Shown piece after piece: positions 29,385 through 38,569 of a DNA stretch of 59,563 nucleotides. The stretch comes from Burkholderiales bacterium (GTDB taxonomy: Bacteria > Pseudomonadota > Gammaproteobacteria > Burkholderiales > Burkholderiaceae_C). Each line of letters starts with the position of its first letter. The stretch's first letter is position 1. The translations under genes were made by a program, and so were the position numbers. The stretch covers positions 1 to 59,563 of the forward strand of contig JAFKGE010000040.1 of assembly GCA_017307865.1 (NCBI GenBank), written 5' to 3'. The notes under the pieces are model-generated. The model ran no database searches, was not told the origin of the DNA, and saw only the letters and a program-made list of their open reading frames with translations.

Positions 29385-29401
29385 GCTGCCCGGCGCAGCG
29401 C

Positions 29402-30295
29402 TCAGTCGATGCTTGCCGGCCGGCGGCTCGGCCACAGCACCGAGGCGATGGCCACGCACATCAGCGCCATCGCGCTCCAGTCCTGCCAGTGAATGGGCTC
29501 GCCCAGCCACAGCGCGCCGATGAACACGCCCAGCACCGGAATCATCATCACGCTGAGCGTGGAAGCCACTGGCGGCAGCGTGCGCGCCAGCGAGAACCAG
29601 GCGATCTGCGCCACGCTCAGCACCAGCAGCGCGTTGTAGGCGGTGGCCCACAGCGTGTTGGCGCTGGGGACGTGCCATTGCGCGCGCTCCAGCAGCGCGC
29701 TGAGCAACACCATCAACGCGGCCGCCGCCGCCATCATCCAGAACGCCAGCGTGGGCGTGGACAGCGTGAGCGTGGAGCGGCGCAGCAGCTGCGTGCCATA
29801 GGCCCAGGACAGGGCCGCCAGCAGCATCAGCGCCACGCCCACCGGGCGCCCGCCCATGGCGCCCAGCTCGTTCCACAGCAGCAGCAGCACGCCCAGCGCC
29901 GCCGCCGCCACGCCCAGCCAGCCGCGTGGGCCCAGGCGGTCGCGCCACAGCCAGGCGCCCAGCAGGGCCGTGAAGATGGGCATGGTGTAGCCCAGGATGG
30001 CGGCACGCCCGCTGGACAGCATGGGAATGGCGATGATCATGGGCGCGTTCCACAGCGCCAGGTTGAACAGGCCCAGCCACGCCACGGCGCCCCAGGCCGC
30101 GCGCGGGACGGCCAGCGGCAGGCGCTTGATGCGCAGCCAGGCCCACAGCACCGGCAGCGCCAGCACCATCTGCAGCGCGCGAAACGCCAGCGGCGGAAAG
30201 CCCTGCACGCCGAACTTCATCACCGGCCAGTTGGCGCCCCAGACCACGGTGACGAACAAAAGAGCGATCAACTGCTTGCGGGTCAGGGCGGCCAT
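29402..30295 (-). CDS. EamA/DMT-family transporter
   Basis: The 297-residue membrane protein has ten hydrophobic helices in two EamA repeats (VVWGANWPVMKFGVQGFPPLAFRALQM in the first; LLAALSWAYGTQLLRR opening the second). It starts MAALTRKQLIALL at 30295. It is a distant paralogue of the gene at 26678. It diverges from the ThDP decarboxylase gene over 235 bp. Exporter of an amino acid or related metabolite is the usual family guess. Confidence 0.88.
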   Translation of the reverse strand: MAALTRKQLIALLFVTVVWGANWPVMKFGVQGFPPLAFRALQMVLALPVLWAWLRIKRLPLAVPRAAWGAVAWLGLFNLALWNAPMIIAIPMLSSGRAAILGYTMPIFTALLGAWLWRDRLGPRGWLGVAAAALGVLLLLWNELGAMGGRPVGVALMLLAALSWAYGTQLLRRSTLTLSTPTLAFWMMAAAAALMVLLSALLERAQWHVPSANTLWATAYNALLVLSVAQIAWFSLARTLPPVASTLSVMMIPVLGVFIGALWLGEPIHWQDWSAMALMCVAIASVLWPSRRPASID

Positions 30296-30530
30296 GGCGC
30301 TCGATTGTGCCGGTGCGCGCGCGGGTGCGCCGGTGAGGGTGGCGATGTCCGGTGAGGCTGCCGGGCCTTCGGTCGGATGATTTTTGAATCACATAAATCG
30401 GTCGATTAATGCGGACGATATGCATGAAATCGGCGTATTCATGGCAATGAACGTCGATCTTGATGCGCATCATGGGCTTGTTCCGCGGCGGTTCTCATCA
30501 TGGGTTTCATTACCTTGAAGGAGCTCTCCC

Positions 30531-32180
30531 ATGACCCTCGGCCTGTCCCTGCTGCGCGCGCTCAAGAACCACGGCGCGCGCGAAATCTTCGGCATCCCCG
30601 GCGACTTCATCCTGCCGCTGTTCAAGCAGATCGAGGAAAGCGCCATCCTGCCCCTGGTCACGCTCAGCCATGAGCCCGGCCTGGGTTTTGCGGCGGATGC
30701 GGCGGCGCGCATGCACGGCGGCATCGGCGTGGTGGCCGTCACCTACGGCGCGGGTGCGCTCAACACCGTCAACGCCGTGGCCAGCGCCTACGCCGAGCGC
30801 GTGCCGCTGGTGGTGCTGGCCGGCTGCCCGGGCGAGGTGGAGGCGCATTCGGGCCTGCTGCTGCATCACCAGGTGCGGCACGTCGATTCGCAATGGCGCA
30901 TCTTCGGCGAGATCACCTGCGACCGCGTGCGCCTGTCCGATCCCGACACGGCGCCGCAGCAGCTGGCCCGCGTGCTGCGCAGCTGTCGCGAGTATTCGCA
31001 GCCGGTGCTGATCGAGGTGCCGCGCGACATGACGCTGGCGCCCATGGCCGAGGTGCCGGTGCTGCCCGAGAGCGCCTTCAGCGCCGAGGCGGTGGCCGAG
31101 TGCGCCGACGAATGGATGACACGCATCCGCGCCGCACAGCGCCCGGTGCTGGTGCTGGACGTGGAGATTCGCCGCTTCGGCATCGAGGCGCGCGTGGCCG
31201 AGCTGGCGCGCCGCCTGCAGCTGCCGGTGCTGACCACCTTCATGGGCCGCGGCCTGCTGACCGACGCCGGCACCGGCGAGGGCGTTCAGCTGCACGGCAC
31301 CTATTTGGGCGTGGCAGGCGATGCGGCCACCACCGCGCTGCTGGACGAGTCCGACCTGCCGGTGATGCTGGGCGCCATCCTGTCGGACAACAACTTCGGC
31401 GTCAGCGCGAAGCAGCTGGACTTTCGCCGCGCCCTGATTGCCGCGCACCGCGAGGCGCGCGTGGGCCACCATCTGTATCCCGACATTCCGCTGGCCGCCC
31501 TGGTCGAGGCCCTGCTGGAGCGCGCCCCGGCCGTGCCCGTGCGCAAGGCCCATGCGCCAGCGCCCAGCCCCGACCATCCGCGCGGCCTGGTGGCCGACGA
31601 CACGCCGCTGCGCGCGGGCGACCTGAGCCGCGCGCTCAACGACTGCATCGCGGTGCATGGCCCGATCAACGTGGTGTCGGACATCGGCGACTGCCTGTTT
31701 GCCGCGCTGGAGTTGCTGCCCACGCCGCTGGTGGCGCCGGGCTACTACGCCACCATGGGCTTCGGCGTGCCGGCCGGCATCGGCGCCCAGGTGGCCACCG
31801 GCCAGCGCAGCCTGATCCTGGTGGGTGACGGCGCCTTTCAGATGACCGGCTGGGAGCTGGGCAACTGCCCGCGCCTGGGGCTGGACCCGATCGTCATCGT
31901 GCTCAACAACCAGACTTGGGAGATGATCCGCGCCTTCCAGACCGAGTCGCGCTGCGCCGCGCTGGGCGACTGGCGCCTGGCCGACTGCGCCGACGCCCTG
32001 GGCGGGCGCGGCCACCGCGTGCACACGCGGCGCCAGTTCAAGGCCGCGCTGGACGTCGCCCTGGCCGAGCGCGGGCGCTTTCAGCTGATCGAGCTGATGG
32101 TGCCGCCGGGCGACAGCACGCCCATGCTGCAGCGCTTTTCGGCGGGCATCCGTGCGCTGCGGGCGCGGGCAGCGGGTTAG
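30531..32180 (+). CDS. ipdC: Phenylpyruvate/indolepyruvate decarboxylase-type ThDP enzyme
   Basis: The 549-residue product is very like Azospirillum brasilense phenylpyruvate decarboxylase (IpdC): IFGIPGDFILPLFKQIEES, TLSHEPGLGFAADAAAR with the ThDP glutamate near 48, LLLHHQVRH with the paired His, GRGLLTDA, and the PP motif VGDGAFQMTGWELGN...NNQTWEM. It would decarboxylate phenylpyruvate or indolepyruvate to the aldehyde, a step toward phenylacetate or indole-3-acetate. GAAGGAGC precedes the ATG. It is monocistronic. The exact 2-oxo acid preference is inferred. Confidence 0.88.
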   Translation: MTLGLSLLRALKNHGAREIFGIPGDFILPLFKQIEESAILPLVTLSHEPGLGFAADAAARMHGGIGVVAVTYGAGALNTVNAVASAYAERVPLVVLAGCPGEVEAHSGLLLHHQVRHVDSQWRIFGEITCDRVRLSDPDTAPQQLARVLRSCREYSQPVLIEVPRDMTLAPMAEVPVLPESAFSAEAVAECADEWMTRIRAAQRPVLVLDVEIRRFGIEARVAELARRLQLPVLTTFMGRGLLTDAGTGEGVQLHGTYLGVAGDAATTALLDESDLPVMLGAILSDNNFGVSAKQLDFRRALIAAHREARVGHHLYPDIPLAALVEALLERAPAVPVRKAHAPAPSPDHPRGLVADDTPLRAGDLSRALNDCIAVHGPINVVSDIGDCLFAALELLPTPLVAPGYYATMGFGVPAGIGAQVATGQRSLILVGDGAFQMTGWELGNCPRLGLDPIVIVLNNQTWEMIRAFQTESRCAALGDWRLADCADALGGRGHRVHTRRQFKAALDVALAERGRFQLIELMVPPGDSTPMLQRFSAGIRALRARAAG

Positions 32181-32292
32181 TCCACGGAGCCGCGTACCAC
32201 CCGCGCTGCTGATCAGTCAAAGAGCCGAACGGCCGCGGAGCAGGCCATACCAGCGATCGCCGTGGAAGGGCTCCGCCCGCCCACAGGCGATG

Positions 32293-32346
32293 CCCCTTGA
32301 GGGGGAGGAGTAACAACGCGAAGCGTGTGGAGCCTGGGGGGAGCGT
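32293..32346. repeat. Dispersed repeat family B, copy 1
   Basis: CCCCTTGAGGGGGAGG, CGCGAAGCGTG and CCTGGGGGGAGCG. Read on the minus strand it has the same block order as 39223-39300 (ACGCTCC, a CGCG hairpin-like middle, CCCC-TGAGGGGGC-like dyad). Such elements are scattered between genes in Comamonadaceae. Confidence 0.5.
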
Positions 32347-33366
32347 TTACACCCAGCCGCCGGCCTGCAGCTCCTGCTTGGCGTAGGCATAGAACAGCGG
32401 CGCCGCCACCAGGCCGGCGGGGCCGAAGACCGCCTCCATCACGAACATGACGGTCAGCAGTTCCCACACGCCCATGTGCGTGCGGTGGCCGATGACCTTG
32501 GCGTTGATGAAGTATTCGGCCTTGTGGATCAGGATCAGAAAGGCCAGGCAGGCCAGCGCCACGCTGGGCGACACCGAGACGCCGACCAGGGTGATCACCG
32601 TGTTGCAGATCAGGTTGCCGACGATGGGGATCAGCCCGGCGACGAAGGTCAGCGCGATCAGCGCGGTGGTGTAGGGCAGGCGGCTGTCGGCCAGCGGCAG
32701 GATGACCAGCAGGAAGATGGCCGTCAGGCTGGTGTTGAACAGCGAGATCCAGAACTGCGCCACGATGATCTGGCGAAAGCTTTCGCCAAAGCGCAGCACG
32801 CGCTGGTGCAGCTGCGCCGCCAGCGGCTTGAGGCCGGCGGCGCTGGGGCGCACGGCCGCCAGCGCGCCGATCAGCAGGCCGACGTAGGAAAACAGCAGGC
32901 CCGACAGCCAGGCACGCCCGGTCGTGGCCAGGGTGCCGGCCTTGCTGACCAGATAGCTGGCGATGGCGTGCTGGATCTCGACCGAGCCCTCGGGCAGCTG
33001 GGCCGCCACGTCGTGCGGCAGGCGGTTGCGCAAATCCAGCACGGTGCGCGCCAGAAAGCTCAGCAGCTCGCGGTACTGCGCCGGCGCGTCCAGCAGCAGG
33101 CCGCGCGTGCGCGGCAGCGCGATGGCCAGCAGGACGATGGGCAGCAGGGCCACCAGGGCGGCGGCCAGCGCGGGCGCGCGCCGGGCCTGGGTGTGCAGCA
33201 GCGGCGCCAGGCGCGGGCTGAACCAGCGCGTGCTGAAAAACCCCACGCACACGCACAGCAGGCCGGGCAACAGGCCCTGCCACATGACGATCAACAGGGC
33301 CGCCACCATGACCAGGTGGCTGGCCACCGTGGCGGCGCGCAGACGGGCGTCGGGCAGGGCGCTCAT
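32347..33366 (-). CDS. AI-2E/PerM-family membrane protein
   Basis: The 339-residue product has about eight membrane helices and the family core GLIPIVGNLICNTVITLVGVSVSPSVALACLAFLILIHKAEYFINAKVIG. Members export small molecules or act as Na+/H+ antiporters; AI-2 export is shown for only a few. The ATG at 33366 lies 32 bp after purM on the same strand, so purM-perM is a likely operon, an order seen widely in betaproteobacteria. A repeat copy directly follows its stop codon. Confidence 0.88.
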   Translation of the reverse strand: MSALPDARLRAATVASHLVMVAALLIVMWQGLLPGLLCVCVGFFSTRWFSPRLAPLLHTQARRAPALAAALVALLPIVLLAIALPRTRGLLLDAPAQYRELLSFLARTVLDLRNRLPHDVAAQLPEGSVEIQHAIASYLVSKAGTLATTGRAWLSGLLFSYVGLLIGALAAVRPSAAGLKPLAAQLHQRVLRFGESFRQIIVAQFWISLFNTSLTAIFLLVILPLADSRLPYTTALIALTFVAGLIPIVGNLICNTVITLVGVSVSPSVALACLAFLILIHKAEYFINAKVIGHRTHMGVWELLTVMFVMEAVFGPAGLVAAPLFYAYAKQELQAGGWV

Positions 33367-33398
33367 CGAGCCGGGGTGCTGCCGTGCTGCGGGTCGGG

Positions 33399-34442
33399 TC
33401 AGGCCACCGTCACGGCGGGGCCGCTGCCGCGCGGCGCGATGCGGCCGATCTCGAACACCTGCTCGCCCGCCGCGCGCAGCGTCTGCGCGCAGGCGGCGGC
33501 CTGCTCGGGTGCCAGCACCAGCACCATGCCGATGCCGTTGTTGAAGGTGCGGTTCATCTCGTGCTCGTCGATGCCCGCGGTGCGCTGCAGCCAGGCGAAC
33601 AGCTCGCTTTGCGGCCAGCTGCCCTTGACCAGGTGCGCCGCCAGCGCATCGGGCAGCACGCGCGGGATGTTCTCCAGCAGGCCGCCGCCGGTGATGTGGG
33701 CCAGGGCTTTGACCGGATGGGCCGCCAGCGCCGCCAGCACGCTCTTGACGTACAGCCGCGTGGGTGCCATCACCGCCTGGCGAAAGGGCTGGCCGTCCAG
33801 CGTGGTGGGCAGTTGGGCGCCGGCGCGCTCGATGCACTTGCGCACCAGCGAAAAGCCGTTGCTGTGCACGCCGCTCGAAGCCAAACCCAGCACCACGTCG
33901 CCCGCGGCCACCTCGCGCCCGGTGAGGATCTTCGACTTCTCGACCACGCCCACGGCAAAGCCGGCCAGGTCGTATTCGCCAGCCGGGTACATGCCAGGCA
34001 TCTCGGCCGTCTCGCCGCCGATCAGCGCGCAGCCCGACAGCTCGCAGCCCTGGGCGATGCCGCCGACCACCGCCGCAGCGGTGTCCACGTCGAGCTTGCC
34101 GCAGGCGAAGTAGTCCAGGAAGAACAAAGGCTCGGCGCCTTGCACCAGCACGTCGTTGACGCTCATGGCCACCAGGTCGATGCCCACGGTGTCGTGCATG
34201 CCCCATTCAAAAGCCAGCTTCAGCTTGGTGCCCACGCCGTCGGTGCCGCTCACCAGCACCGGCTCGCGGTAGCGCTTGGGCACCTCGAACAGCGCGCCGA
34301 AGCCGCCGATGCCGCCCAGCACGCCTTCGCGCAAGGTCTTTTTGGCCAGCGGCTTGATGCGCTCGACCAGCGCATCGCCGGCGTCGATGTCGACACCGGC
34401 ATCCTTGTAGCTGAGGGGAGGGTTGGCAGCGATGGGGCTCAT
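33399..34442 (-). CDS. purM: Phosphoribosylformylglycinamidine cyclo-ligase
   Basis: AIR synthetase, fifth step of purine synthesis, closing the imidazole ring with ATP. The 347-residue product is standard: [20 protein letters not shown] start, [54 protein letters not shown] and [13 protein letters not shown]. It diverges from hda over 144 bp, a frequent Burkholderiales arrangement. Confidence 0.97.
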   Translation of the reverse strand: MSPIAANPPLSYKDAGVDIDAGDALVERIKPLAKKTLREGVLGGIGGFGALFEVPKRYREPVLVSGTDGVGTKLKLAFEWGMHDTVGIDLVAMSVNDVLVQGAEPLFFLDYFACGKLDVDTAAAVVGGIAQGCELSGCALIGGETAEMPGMYPAGEYDLAGFAVGVVEKSKILTGREVAAGDVVLGLASSGVHSNGFSLVRKCIERAGAQLPTTLDGQPFRQAVMAPTRLYVKSVLAALAAHPVKALAHITGGGLLENIPRVLPDALAAHLVKGSWPQSELFAWLQRTAGIDEHEMNRTFNNGIGMVLVLAPEQAAACAQTLRAAGEQVFEIGRIAPRGSGPAVTVA

Positions 34443-34586
34443 GGGCAGGGCGCCGGCGGCGCGATGCTTAAAATCAAAGGCTCGATTCTAGGCGTTGGCC
34501 CGCCGGCACCCCAGGCCGCGCCGCCAACCCGATCACGGCGTCATGCCCCGCTGCCTCCCAATCATTTCCTGTCCGGTTTGCGCTCG

Positions 34587-35273
34587 ATGAAGCAGATGGC
34601 CCTGGACATCGCGCTGGCGCCCGAGCCCACGCTGGCGGCCTTCGTGCCGGCCGGCAATGCCGAGGCGCTGGCGCATCTGCGGCTGTGGTGCGAAGGCCCG
34701 GCGCGCTCGCCGCTGCCGATCTACCTGTGGGGCCCCGAGGGCGCCGGCAAGACGCATCTGCTGCGCGCGGCGCGCCAGGCGCTGGCCGGGCAGGGGGCGG
34801 CCGCCGGCTGGCTGGACGCGCAGGCCGCGCCCCACACCGCGTTCGACGCGCGCTGGGACGTGGTGCTGCTGGACGAGGTGCAGCGCTACGGCCCCGAGCT
34901 GCAGCAGACCGCGTTCAACTGGTTCATCAACGCCGCCACGCCCGCCGACGGCCGCCCGCGCGCCGTGCTGGCCGCCGGCCGCCTGCCGCCGGCCGACCTG
35001 CCGCTGCGCGAGGACCTGCGCACGCGCCTGGGCTGGGGCCACGTGTTCGAGCTGCACCCGCTGCCCGACGAGCAGGGCCGCGCCGCGCTGCGCCAGGCGG
35101 CGGCGGCGCGCGGGCTGGCGCTGGGCGACGACGTGATCGACTACGTGCTGGTGCGCTTTTCGCGTGACCTGGGCAGCCTGATGCAGCTGTTGGACCAGCT
35201 GGACCGCTACGCGCTGCAGACGCAGCGCCCCATCACCATCCCGCTGATTCGCTCGATGCTGCAAAATGAGTAG
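34587..35273 (+). CDS. hda: DnaA regulatory inactivator Hda
   Basis: AAA+ DnaA homologue that, with the sliding clamp, triggers ATP hydrolysis by DnaA to stop re-initiation. The 228-residue product has an N-terminal clamp-binding motif QMALDI (residues 3-8), Walker A GPEGAGKTH (49-57), Walker B DVVLLDEVQ near 92, and a sensor region LRTRLGWGHVFELHPL. The ATG at 34587 is preferred over 34596 because it keeps the clamp motif complete. Its final codons enter a dispersed repeat copy. Diverges from purM. Confidence 0.92.
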   Translation: MKQMALDIALAPEPTLAAFVPAGNAEALAHLRLWCEGPARSPLPIYLWGPEGAGKTHLLRAARQALAGQGAAAGWLDAQAAPHTAFDARWDVVLLDEVQRYGPELQQTAFNWFINAATPADGRPRAVLAAGRLPPADLPLREDLRTRLGWGHVFELHPLPDEQGRAALRQAAAARGLALGDDVIDYVLVRFSRDLGSLMQLLDQLDRYALQTQRPITIPLIRSMLQNE

Positions 35274-35312
35274 CTGCTCGCGCTTGATCAACGGGCGCTG
35301 GAGGCCTTTTTG
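35262..35312. repeat. Dispersed repeat family A, copy 3
   Basis: GCAAAATGAG, TAGCTGCTCGCGCTTG, GGGCGCTGGAGGCC and TTTTTGA bridge the end of hda and the start of the HAD gene. The element supplies the hda stop codon, and the GGAGG and TTG start of the next gene. Confidence 0.55.
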
Positions 35313-36005
35313 ACTTATAAACTCACGCTGTTCGACCTGGACTACACCCTGCTGCCGCTGGACTCGGACCACGCCTGGGGCGAGTTCACCACCGCCCTGG
35401 GCTGGACCGACGCGCAGACATTCAGGCAGCGCAACGACGCCTTCTATGCCGCTTATCAGGCTGGCACGCTGGACATCCACGACTACGTGCGCTTTGCCAC
35501 CGCGGCGGTGCGCGCGCACGGCCCGCAGGCCGCGCAGCAGGCGCAGGCGCGCTTTCTGCGCGAGGTGATCGAGCCGGCCATCACCCCGCAGGCGTTGGCG
35601 CTGGTGCAGGCCCACCAGCGGGCGGACGATGCGGTGGTGGTGGTGACCGCCACCAACGCCTTCGTCACCCGCCCGATCGCGCAGCGCCTGGGGGTCGATG
35701 AGCTGATCGCGGTGGAGCTGGAGCAGGGCGCGGACGGCTGGATCACCGGCGAAATCCGCGGCACGCCCTCGTTTCGCGAAGGCAAGGTGACGCGGGTGCA
35801 CGATTGGCTGCGCGCGCGCGGGCTGGACTGGAGCGACGCCGAGATCAGCTTTTATTCCGACTCGATGAACGACCTGCCGCTGCTCGAACGCGCCGCCCAC
35901 CCGGTGGCCACCAACCCCGACGCGCGCCTGCGCGCGCTGGCCGCGGCGCGCGGCTGGCGCATCCTCGATCTCTTCACGCCAGAACACAAAGAAGAAACCG
36001 CATGA
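35310..36005 (+). CDS. HAD-IB family phosphatase (SerB-like)
   Basis: The 231-residue product has HAD motif I FDLDYTLLPLDSD (residues 8-20), motif II VVVTATN (about 110) and motif III/IV GKVTRVHDW...FYSDSMNDLPLLE. It would hydrolyse a small phosphomonoester; histidinol-phosphate or phosphoserine activity is known for relatives. The start is a TTG at 35310, with GGAGG 6 bp upstream; no ATG lies nearby. Its stop overlaps the pcnB start by 4 bp (ATGA), so the two are translationally coupled. Confidence 0.88.
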   Translation: MTYKLTLFDLDYTLLPLDSDHAWGEFTTALGWTDAQTFRQRNDAFYAAYQAGTLDIHDYVRFATAAVRAHGPQAAQQAQARFLREVIEPAITPQALALVQAHQRADDAVVVVTATNAFVTRPIAQRLGVDELIAVELEQGADGWITGEIRGTPSFREGKVTRVHDWLRARGLDWSDAEISFYSDSMNDLPLLERAAHPVATNPDARLRALAAARGWRILDLFTPEHKEETA

Positions 36006-37576
36006 TCAAGAACTTTTTCGACAAGCTGATCGACAAGGCCACCGGCGGCCACGGCCGCAAGCGCGGCGGCAAGCGGGTGGAGCTGGGCCCGCAGGCGCAC
36101 GGCATCAACCCGGCGCTGGTGGACGAGCGCGCCGTCACGGTGGTGCGCACGCTGAAGGAGGCGGGCTATCAGGCCTACATCGTCGGCGGCGCGGTGCGCG
36201 ATTTGCTGCTGGGGCTCAAGCCCAAGGACTTCGACGTTGCCACCAACGCCACGCCCGAGCAGGTCAAGCAGCTGTTTCGGCGCGCCTTCATCATCGGGCG
36301 GCGCTTTCGCATCGTGCACGTGGTGTTCGGGCGCGGGCGCGAGCACGAGGTGATCGAGGTGTCCACCTTCCGCGCCAACGTCGACAACGCGCATTCCGAG
36401 CACGTGAGCGGCAACGAGCGCACCGCCAAGAGCCAGCTGGCCGGCATGAAGCACGCGGTGGACGCCAGCGGGCGCGTGCTGCGCGACAACGTGTGGGGCA
36501 CGCAGGAGGACGACGCCGCGCGGCGCGACTTCACCGTCAACGCCATGTACTACGACCCCGAGACGCGCGTGCTGGTGGACTACCACGGCGGCATGCAGGA
36601 CGCGCAGAAAAAGCGCATCCGCATGATCGGCGACCCGGCCACGCGCTACCGCGAAGATCCGGTGCGCATCATCCGCGCGGTGCGCTTCGGCGCCAAGCTC
36701 TCGCGCCTGGGCTTCACGCTCGATCCCAAGACCGCCAAGCCGCTGCAAGACGGCATCGCGCTGCTGGCCGAGGTGCCGCAAAGCCGCTTGTTCGACGAAA
36801 TGCTCAAGCTGCTGCAGACCGGCCACGCCGTCGCCAGCGTCGAGCAGCTCAAGAAGCTGGGCCTGGCGCGCGGCATCTACCCGCTGCTGGACGTGGTGGT
36901 CGAGCGCGCCGAGCAGCCCTTCGTCAAGGCCGCGCTGCTGGACACCGACCGCCGCGTGGGCGAGGGCAAGCCGGTGGCGCCGTCCTTTCTGCTGGCCTGC
37001 GTGCTGTGGCAGGACGTGCAGGCCGGCTGGCAGCAGCGCCTGGCGCACAAGGAGCACCCGTTTCCGGCCCTGCAGGCGGCCATCGACGAGGTGTTCGATG
37101 CCCGCATCGGCGACGTGTCCGGCCGCGGCAAGCTGGGCGGCGACATGCGCGAAATCTGGATGATGCAGCCGCGCTTTGAAAAGCGCGGCGGCAGCTCGCC
37201 CTTCAGCCTGGCCGAGCAGCCGCGCTTTCGCGCCGGCTTCGATTTCCTGCGCCTGCGCGCCGACGTGGGCGAGGTGGACGAGCCCCTGGTCGACTGGTGG
37301 CAGGCCTTCAGCCAGGCCGACGATTCGGCCCGCGAAGACCTGGTGCAGCAGCTGCGCGCCGAGCAGCAAAAGGCCAAGAAGGCGCCGCGCACGCATCAAG
37401 TGAAAAAATCGGCTGCAGCGCCCGCCGATCAAGCGCAGGCAGCTCCTGAATCGATAGTATCCGACACCCATTCTGAGGCGACCGACACGGCACCCGCCGC
37501 ACCGCGCCGCCGCCGTCGCCGGCGCAAGCCCGGCGGCAACGCGGCCGGCTCCGCACCGCCAGAGTCCGAGCAGTAA
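36002..37576 (+). CDS. pcnB: Poly(A) polymerase I
   Basis: Adds poly(A) tails that promote RNA decay. The 524-residue class II nucleotidyltransferase has GGAVRDLLLG (about 58-67) and DFDVAT with the catalytic aspartates, RRDFTVNAMYYD, and the RYREDPVRIIRAVRF neck, followed by a basic C-terminus RRRRRRRKPG. ATG 36002 overlaps the upstream stop codon. The alanine/proline-rich tail near residues 466-486 (VKKSAAAPADQAQAA) is encoded by a dispersed repeat copy at 37399-37457. folK follows after 4 bp, as in E. coli. Confidence 0.95.
   Translation: MIKNFFDKLIDKATGGHGRKRGGKRVELGPQAHGINPALVDERAVTVVRTLKEAGYQAYIVGGAVRDLLLGLKPKDFDVATNATPEQVKQLFRRAFIIGRRFRIVHVVFGRGREHEVIEVSTFRANVDNAHSEHVSGNERTAKSQLAGMKHAVDASGRVLRDNVWGTQEDDAARRDFTVNAMYYDPETRVLVDYHGGMQDAQKKRIRMIGDPATRYREDPVRIIRAVRFGAKLSRLGFTLDPKTAKPLQDGIALLAEVPQSRLFDEMLKLLQTGHAVASVEQLKKLGLARGIYPLLDVVVERAEQPFVKAALLDTDRRVGEGKPVAPSFLLACVLWQDVQAGWQQRLAHKEHPFPALQAAIDEVFDARIGDVSGRGKLGGDMREIWMMQPRFEKRGGSSPFSLAEQPRFRAGFDFLRLRADVGEVDEPLVDWWQAFSQADDSAREDLVQQLRAEQQKAKKAPRTHQVKKSAAAPADQAQAAPESIVSDTHSEATDTAPAAPRRRRRRRKPGGNAAGSAPPESEQ
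37399..37457. repeat. Dispersed repeat family A, copy inside pcnB
   Basis: AGTGAAAAAATCGGCTGCAGC, CGATCAAGCGCAGGCAGCT and CCTGAATCGATAG match the copies at 43486-43542 and 5948-6004 block by block, yet remain in frame within pcnB's C-terminal tail. Confidence 0.6.
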
Positions 37577-37580
37577 GCCC

Positions 37581-38060
37581 ATGGAGCGCGCACCGGTCGC
37601 CGCCTTCATCGGGCTGGGCGCCAACCTGGGTGACGCGGTGGCCAGCGTGCGGCAGGCCATTCAGGCCCTGGCGCGCTCGCCCGGCACGCGCGCCTGCACC
37701 GCCTCGCGCCTGTATCGCAGCGCGCCGCTCGATGCCGCGGGGCCCGACTTCATCAACGCCGTGGTGCGACTGGACACCACCCTGATCGCGCCCGCACTGC
37801 TGCAGGCCCTGCAGGCCATCGAGGCGGCGGCCGGGCGCCAGCGCCCCTACCGCAACGCCCCGCGCACGCTCGATCTGGACCTGCTTTTGTTTGGCACGGC
37901 CCGCATCGACAGCGCGCGGCTCACCGTGCCGCATCCGCGCTGGCACCAGCGCGCTTTCGTGCTGCGGCCGCTGGCCGAGCTGGCGCCGCAGCGGGTCTCG
38001 GCCGCGCTGCTGCAGGCCGTGGCCGATCAGGCGTGCGAGCTGTTGGAGCCGCAGGCATGA
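37581..38060 (+). CDS. folK: HPPK, 2-amino-4-hydroxy-6-hydroxymethyldihydropteridine pyrophosphokinase
   Basis: Transfers pyrophosphate from ATP to the pterin in folate synthesis. The 159-residue product has FIGLGANLGD (residues 9-18), FINAVVRLDT, RQRPYRNAPRTLDLDLLLFG with the Mg-binding aspartates, and VPHPRWHQRAFVLRPLAEL. It starts 4 bp after pcnB, the conserved pcnB-folK order. Confidence 0.95.
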   Translation: MERAPVAAFIGLGANLGDAVASVRQAIQALARSPGTRACTASRLYRSAPLDAAGPDFINAVVRLDTTLIAPALLQALQAIEAAAGRQRPYRNAPRTLDLDLLLFGTARIDSARLTVPHPRWHQRAFVLRPLAELAPQRVSAALLQAVADQACELLEPQA

Positions 38061-38118
38061 GCGCGCCGGGCCGCTCCCAAGCGCGAATCCCGCAGCGCAC
38101 AGTGCGGAGGGTCGTCCA

Positions 38119-38481
38119 GTGAGCTGGTTCACCTCGCTGCCCATTGCGGCGCAGACCGTGCTGCTGCTCATCGCCAGCAACGCCTTCATGACCCTGGCCT
38201 GGTACGGTCATCTGAAGAACCTGAGCAGCGCGCCGTGGTATGTGGCGGCGCTGCTGAGCTGGGGCATCGCGCTGTTCGAATACCTGCTGCAGGTGCCGGC
38301 CAACCGCATCGGCTATCAGCAGTTCAGCGTGGCGCAGCTCAAGATCATGCAGGAGGTGATCACGCTCACCGTGTTCGTGCCGTTTGCCTGGCTGTACCTG
38401 GACCAGCCGCCCAAGCTCGACTATCTGTGGGCCGCGCTGTGTTTGGTGGGCGCAGTCTATTTCGTGTTTCGCGGCCATTGA
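38119..38481 (+). CDS. DUF486 small DMT-superfamily membrane protein
   Basis: The 120-residue inner-membrane protein has four hydrophobic helices and the family core AWYGHLKN...WGIALFEYLLQVPANRIGYQQFSVAQLKIMQEVITL. Function unknown. It starts with GTG at 38119, which gives the usual MSWFTSL-type N-terminus, 58 bp after folK; GGAGGGTCGTCC lies upstream. Confidence 0.88.
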   Translation: MSWFTSLPIAAQTVLLLIASNAFMTLAWYGHLKNLSSAPWYVAALLSWGIALFEYLLQVPANRIGYQQFSVAQLKIMQEVITLTVFVPFAWLYLDQPPKLDYLWAALCLVGAVYFVFRGH

Positions 38482-38569
38482 GGCCGCATGCGGGCGTTAA
38501 ACTTCGAAACCAGCACCGACACGACAGCCTCGGGCGCGCACGCGTCATCCGCCGAGAAAGAAGCCGACC

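Noticed and set aside
30296-30530. A small gene in the gap before ipdC
   Set aside because: No frame has a plausible start, ribosome-binding site and codon pattern; the gap looks like a divergent promoter region.
34533-35987. Long minus-strand frame over hda and the HAD gene
   Set aside because: No recognisable domain; overlaps two conserved genes and follows the usual high-GC antisense pattern.
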